From Paralithodes platypus (lineage: Eukaryota > Arthropoda > Malacostraca > Decapoda > Lithodidae), in the NCBI GenBank assembly GCA_032716605.1, contig CM064505.1, positions 44,173,464 through 44,237,463 of the forward strand: DNA of 64,000 nt, in the 5' to 3' direction. The translations under genes and the position numbers were made by a program. The notes below the pieces were generated by a model. That model saw only the letters and a list, made by a program, of their open reading frames with translations, was not told where the DNA came from and made no database searches. Below are positions 47,801 through 54,200 of the stretch, one piece after another. Numbering within the stretch: position 1 is the stretch's first letter; each line of letters begins with the position of its first letter.

Positions 47801-50800
47801 CTTGCTAATACGAACTATGGTATGAACAAAAGTGACAGTAAATGGGAGGAGATATGACGGAATTAACCCCTTCTGTACCGGCGACGTCTTTTAAAGTTTA
47901 TTCTATCTGTATTTAAACTATTTTGTGCAGCTTATTAAGGATCTGTGGTAGTAAAAATGGTTCAGTGAGTTCGTTGGAAGCCTGTTAACTGTTGGAGGCC
48001 CTATTTAAACTGAATACAATCGTCTAATAGTAGCAAGAATAAAATTGAAAAGACGTCTGCGGTACAGAAGGAATGAACACTTCAGGGGATCATTCAATCG
48101 TATGTCCTCCCACTTGCAGACCAATTTGACTTATTCGTTGGTTAGTAAACCCGGGCCCAATATTATAAAAGTATCATATAATACAAGGCTATTAGTAGTT
48201 ATCGATGCGTTTTGTAAGCTTCGTAGAAAACAATGAAGAGTGGTTTTGTAATATCAAAGAACAATTGAAGGTAGCATGAGTGGTTTTGTAATAAATATCC
48301 AAGCATAATTGAAGGTAGCATATTGTAGGTAATGATAAAGATTGATTTTGTATTATGAAAGTACAATTAAATTACTATTGTTGCTAATAACACGAGGAGT
48401 GCGTAATTGCTAATAATACAGGGATATTGTTTTATGAAATTTCTGCTGGTAATGGAAGCATACTGTAGTAATACATTAGCGTTGCTTTGCCGCCATTCCC
48501 TCCTCCATATAACAGTTTTGATTAGTGACTATAATTTCCTACCAGAAGCATTGGAAGTTGCGAGTGTTTACAAGTCAAAGTCGTATTGAAGGCAAACTTG
48601 CAGACGCGATGTGATTCTCGCGGTAAAATTACTTCTCTTCATCACATTGCAGACGAATAACTTTATGACATATTATTTATACCGGTTAGGCCATTTCATT
48701 GCGGAAATATTAATGGTTAAATAATTTATATTATTATTGATAATAATAATTATTATAATCTGGTCTTTAGTTTATCGAAAATGCCATTTCTTTCGTGGGA
48801 ATTTGGTTTACTAGCGCTCGGAATGCATTACACCACATTCAAGAGAAATGTGGCATTGTTCATATACAGCGTATTCTGAAACCATGGAAATGGCAGAAGC
48901 TAGAGCCTGTAATAATTTGTCACTGTCCTACTCACAAGATCATAACTTTTCTGATAAATCGCCACGTACAGTAATTGTCTTCACAATCTCGGTACAGTGA
49001 TGATCAAAAATAGATAGAAGGACCTTATTATGTGTTTCAGTTAGTTCATCAGACGAAAGGACAGGAGTTGACGGAGTTCAAGAGCTGGTCCACTGAATGA
49101 CAGATTGGATCCTGGTCAATGCTCTCATAGTTTCTGAACCTAATTTCCTTTTTATAGGAGGGTAAACTGGGGATGTAAGAACACAAAAGAAATGCGGCAA
49201 ATTTGCGCGAAAGTTCAAAGTCTTACCAGTGTACTTCTTGTAGCAAAATATCCTTGGAATCACAGTATCAAAGTATAAAATGTATGATCCCCAAGAGGGT
49301 GGCCATAAATATATTACCTTCATGCTCCTTTATCATCCATCACCTGGCGCCCCTTCTACCCAACACAACTTTGATTACTATGCCTCTTAACTCAAACTCT
49401 CCACCTCACTCTTTTTGAAGAATTAAAGTTATAATGTAAAACTTGCAAAATAAACAAACCAAAAATTAGACGAACACAGTAAAAAGACAAAACAACTTAT
49501 CAAAATCGCTATGTACCGGGTATCTGTTAATTTTCATTTCCACTGTGACACATTATTTGTAAATCTTGTTATTGCTCAATAATTTATATCATAAATCCTA
49601 CATGATAACTTGTACCATATACCAGACTCTTATAGAAGTACAGTAGCCTACATAATTATAGTACCGTACATACTGTACAGTACTTAAATTTTAAGACCAA
49701 GAGTTCCACGCAGGTTGCTGTTTCAGTCTCGTTCCAGGCAGCGCTGTTCAGAGCTGCCTCACTTGTCAGGTTTTTAAAATAGAGACCAGTGCGTATAGTC
49801 TAAAGCCGGAGTCACACGAGCCTTTTTTTCGAGCAATTTTTACGGGCAATTATGGTCTGGAAGCTTCAAAAATTACACTTTATCAGAATTCGGCTGCCTA
49901 ACATAATCTACCTTCAGTCTAGTTACCGATACCAGTGCAAAAAAGTCCCAAAATAAAACAAGAAAAAATTGCTCATGGAAAATTGATGGAAAAATCGCTC
50001 GTGTGACAGCGGCTTAATACCACATCTTTCTAGGTCTACCTCTTGGTGCAGCTCCCTCCATATTCACGGAGTTCTATCTTTTCACCCAGTTTAATTTCAC
50101 CAATCCTCTCTACAAGTCACCAACGAAACTGCTCTTGTGACTTAAGCTTTAGTTACTTGAAATTAGGGTTGGGTGTGAGAGGGATCTGCCTTGTGTGGGC
50201 CGATCAGCTTTCTGCAGGCTCCCATTTTCTTATGTTCTCATATTCTTATGTTCTCATATTCTTATTCTGCTTCTTTTGTGTTATTTGCCTGGCTTTGTTG
50301 TAGTAGTAGTAGTAGTTGTTATTTTTCCCTAGGCTGCTTGGCTTTGTTGTGTTGCTTGCTTGCCTGAGTATTATTGCACTATATTGCATGTTTGGTTCCT
50401 TTCAAGACATTATCACTCACTATTTTTCTGGGTACATTTAATATGCAACTCTATTGTGCAAATAATTCTGGGGCACTTCATTAATTGGTCTTGATAGCGT
50501 AATGCATAAATGCGCGGAATTTCGGTGTGAGTATCCTAGGTTCGAGTCCTTGGAGTGCCACATGTATTTGTTGATTTCATTAATTGAATTTAGCAGTGAA
50601 GTTGGTTGGTGAAAAAATATAATAATCAATAATGTTCAAGCTCGGCCAAGTCGGCCACCCCCATAACAAACAAATATAAAAAATGGAAAACTGGGGTAAG
50701 TGCCAGTGTATATACATAACCAATAATATAATATAAGAGATTGTTTAATTGTTTTTTACTTGCAAACTGATGGTAGATTATTATGGGTTATCTAAATCTA

Positions 50801-51179
50801 CCAGACCCGAGTTGCTGAAATTAAAACTTGCCTGGAAATGTAGTTGTGTGGTTTTGCCTCGACAGGATTTTGGGAGCACTAGCATGTTGAAAAGATGTAC
50901 TGTAGTACAGTACCATAGATTTGATAAGAGTGCATGACTAAGTTTGTGATATATACATATAATCTAAACTTTGATTCAGTTTTTGTAATATTTTTATTGA
51001 CTGTGGTTAGAAAGTATAATTCAGAATAGAGAATAATTGAATGAATGTATGCAAATTATATGAATATTAGTGTAAAGAATTACAGTACTGTACTGTATAT
51101 TAATATTAATAACTTAGTCAACACCCTACAAAGCCCTTTATAAGTTGGGATACAAAATATGTATACTCAGCCCAGTCCA

Positions 51180-51220
<41 letters not shown>

Positions 51221-54200
51221 ACTGAGGTGGCAGGGCAAAGAGGAAGAGGCAGACTGAGAGTGAGGTGGAATGAAGGAGTTGAGAGGTCTATGAGTGAAAG
51301 TGGTGTTCGATGATGATGATGCAGTTTTTACCACCATGCACTCCCTGCTTATTAAGAGCTGGGCTAGGGTGGATTCCCTGATGATCAGGGACTTCAGTGA
51401 ACAGTTGCCACAGATTGCTAGACTGTACTGTCCACGAACAGCACTGGCGTCTGCCAATAACACGCACTGGCTGGCCCCAGACTCGAACTGCCGACCTCAC
51501 GGTATGCAGGCAAGTGCTCTACCAACCGCGCTACGGCCTGATGAGAAGATGAACACTGACTGACAAGACAGAGGTCCATGAAGGACATTTATTCATGGCC
51601 ACCCCCTCAAGGATCTGGTTATAGACAGATACAGTAGATAGAAAAGGAGGTTTGTCTGGATTGACTATGAAAGAAGCAATAGAGATTCAAGATGTTTTAA
51701 TAGATATTGTGTTTAATGAAGAATTAAGATATCCTATAAAATTAAATGTGAGGGTGTAATGGTTTGAGTTGTGTTATTGCCAATTGTAAGATAATGGTTT
51801 ATTTATTTATTTTTTATTTTTTATAAAAGTATTCTAGAAGAAGGATTGACTATATAGAGAATATGTGTGCCAAAGCGTTGACCCTAAGCATCCCGTCTCC
51901 CAGGGTACGAGCGTGTTATCCCCGGTGGTGCCCTTACTGTACATCCTGGTGCCGGCCGTGCTAATCGCCTGGAAGTCCCCCGATGATCTCTACCTACAGA
52001 TCCCCACCATATACCTCCTGACGTTCGGCTGTGTCTCTGCCCGGGTCACTAACAGACTGGTGGTAAGTACAGTACAGTACTTGTAAAAAGGAGTAGCACT
52101 GTATTAAGGGGAGACTGACCGTTTGTTTGGTCTATTAATTCATTTATTCATATATCTTTTTAGTTTCCTCCCTAGACCTCCATCAAGCTTAGAAAAACAC
52201 CCCCTAGACCCCCCTTCAAGATAAATTTGTACATTTTTCGGTAGAAAAAAATTCTGGCCAAAGGCCGGTTCCTCTTAAAATTGAAGGCTCGCTAGGTAAA
52301 AATCGACACCTAATTGGCTTGAAAGGTCTTAAAATTGACAACGAAATGGGGCGAAAGGTGTTAAAATCGCCAAACTAATGAGCCGAACGTTTTATAATCT
52401 CAAAACTAGTGGGGGCTAAACATTAGGGAGAAGGGGGTCCAGAAAAACGGTCCGCCTCCCCATAACACCATTTTGTTTATACTGTACTGTATTAACCCAT
52501 TCAATACCGGTGACGACATTTCCACTATATTCTGGTAACTATATGACTATTTTATTCAGTTTAGGAAGGACATCTATCAAGAGAAATGCTACAAACTATC
52601 TCAATTAATCCATTTAGCTACCATATATCTCTCCTAAGCTTCATACAATTGTCTTAATCTATTTTTTATTAATTTCACCACAACACCAAACACCTCCAAT
52701 GAAATTAATGAAAGCACATATGTGATCCACCAGGATTCGAACCCGGGTTATCACACACAGATTTTTAGACACCTTAACCATTACACCACCAAGACGGTAC
52801 TGTAAGGGTTAAAATGAACTCTGTAAAGTTGGTAGAATGAAGAAAAACACCATATGAGGAGTATAAGGAGGAGCACTTGTTGACAGCATCTCACAGATAC
52901 CGGTACATTCTTCAGGTCACTGGAGAAGCTATCTGCAAAACATTGTCAATAAAGTGTTCCTCCTCATATGGTGTTTTTATTCATTTTGCTTATAGATTTT
53001 TCATGGCAATCAAGAAACTACAATGAGCATTATACTACTGTACAGTCGCGCTAATAAGTCATACCCAGCTGTCATTACATTTGGCTTGCTCTGTACTGTA
53101 TTATGTCTGTCAGATGTTGAATAGGGTGAGTAAGTGTAGGAACATGTTTGTATATTTCACTTGATATGAAGAAATGAAACTTAGATATTACTGATACAAA
53201 TTATTGATCAAAATATACTTGGTGCCGAGACATTACTGATTAGCGCGACTGTACATCATACCTACATAAACTACACTATACATACGCTACACTATTAATT
53301 TGTTTTCCTCGGCCAGGTTGCCCACATGACCAAGAGTGAGATGGCGTACAGTGATGCCTCGTTGATGGGTCCCGGGGCGCTCTTCCTCAACCAATACTTC
53401 AACTGCCCCATCCCAGAGAAAATGCTACTTTATATAGTTTGTGTAAGTAATAAGAGGAGCTAGTTTTAATGTATTCTTGTTAGCATTAGAGGATTTTGGC
53501 TCTCTCTTGAGTCGGCCACCCCAAAAAAAGTGAGGATTGGGCCTGAGTATATAGATAGATAGATTAGGGGATTTTAGACAAGCTTCTCAGTGAAAATGCT
53601 ACTTTATATAGTGTGTGCTAGTAATTAAAAGAGCTAGTTTTAATGTAGTCTTGTTATCATTAGAGGATTTTAGACAAGCTTCCCAGTGGAAATGTTACTT
53701 TATATACCGGTACTTTAGTTTGTCCAAGTAATAACAGCAGGGCTTTACTTACATTGGTTAGCTATATATATTTTTTCTGAGTAGTAATAGAGGATTATAG
53801 ACAAGCTTCCTAGAGAAAATGCTACTGTATATTGTCTGAAAAAAATAATATATACATATTTTTTTTTTTTTTTCTAGTTAGCATTAGAGGATTTTAGACA
53901 AATTTCCGAGAAAATATGCTACTTTTTATAGTTTATGTAAGTAATAACACCAAGATTTTTTTTTTTTATTCTGGTGAATCTGGTTATCATTTGAAAATTT
54001 TAGACAAGCTTCCCAGAGAAAATGTTACCCTACCCGGTATATTATTTATTTCATAAATTTTATTTTAGTAAGCGTTGTTTCCACATAGCGATTTTGATAA
54101 GTTAATTTGACTTTATATTGTCTTTGTCCCAGTTTTGGTTTGTTTAGTTTGCAAGTTTTACATTTTAATATTACAGCAGGGTGTCATTGTAGTTGTTGTT

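Noticed and set aside
51465..51545. Functional tRNA gene
   Set aside because: Anticodon loop is too long and the acceptor stem is unpaired.
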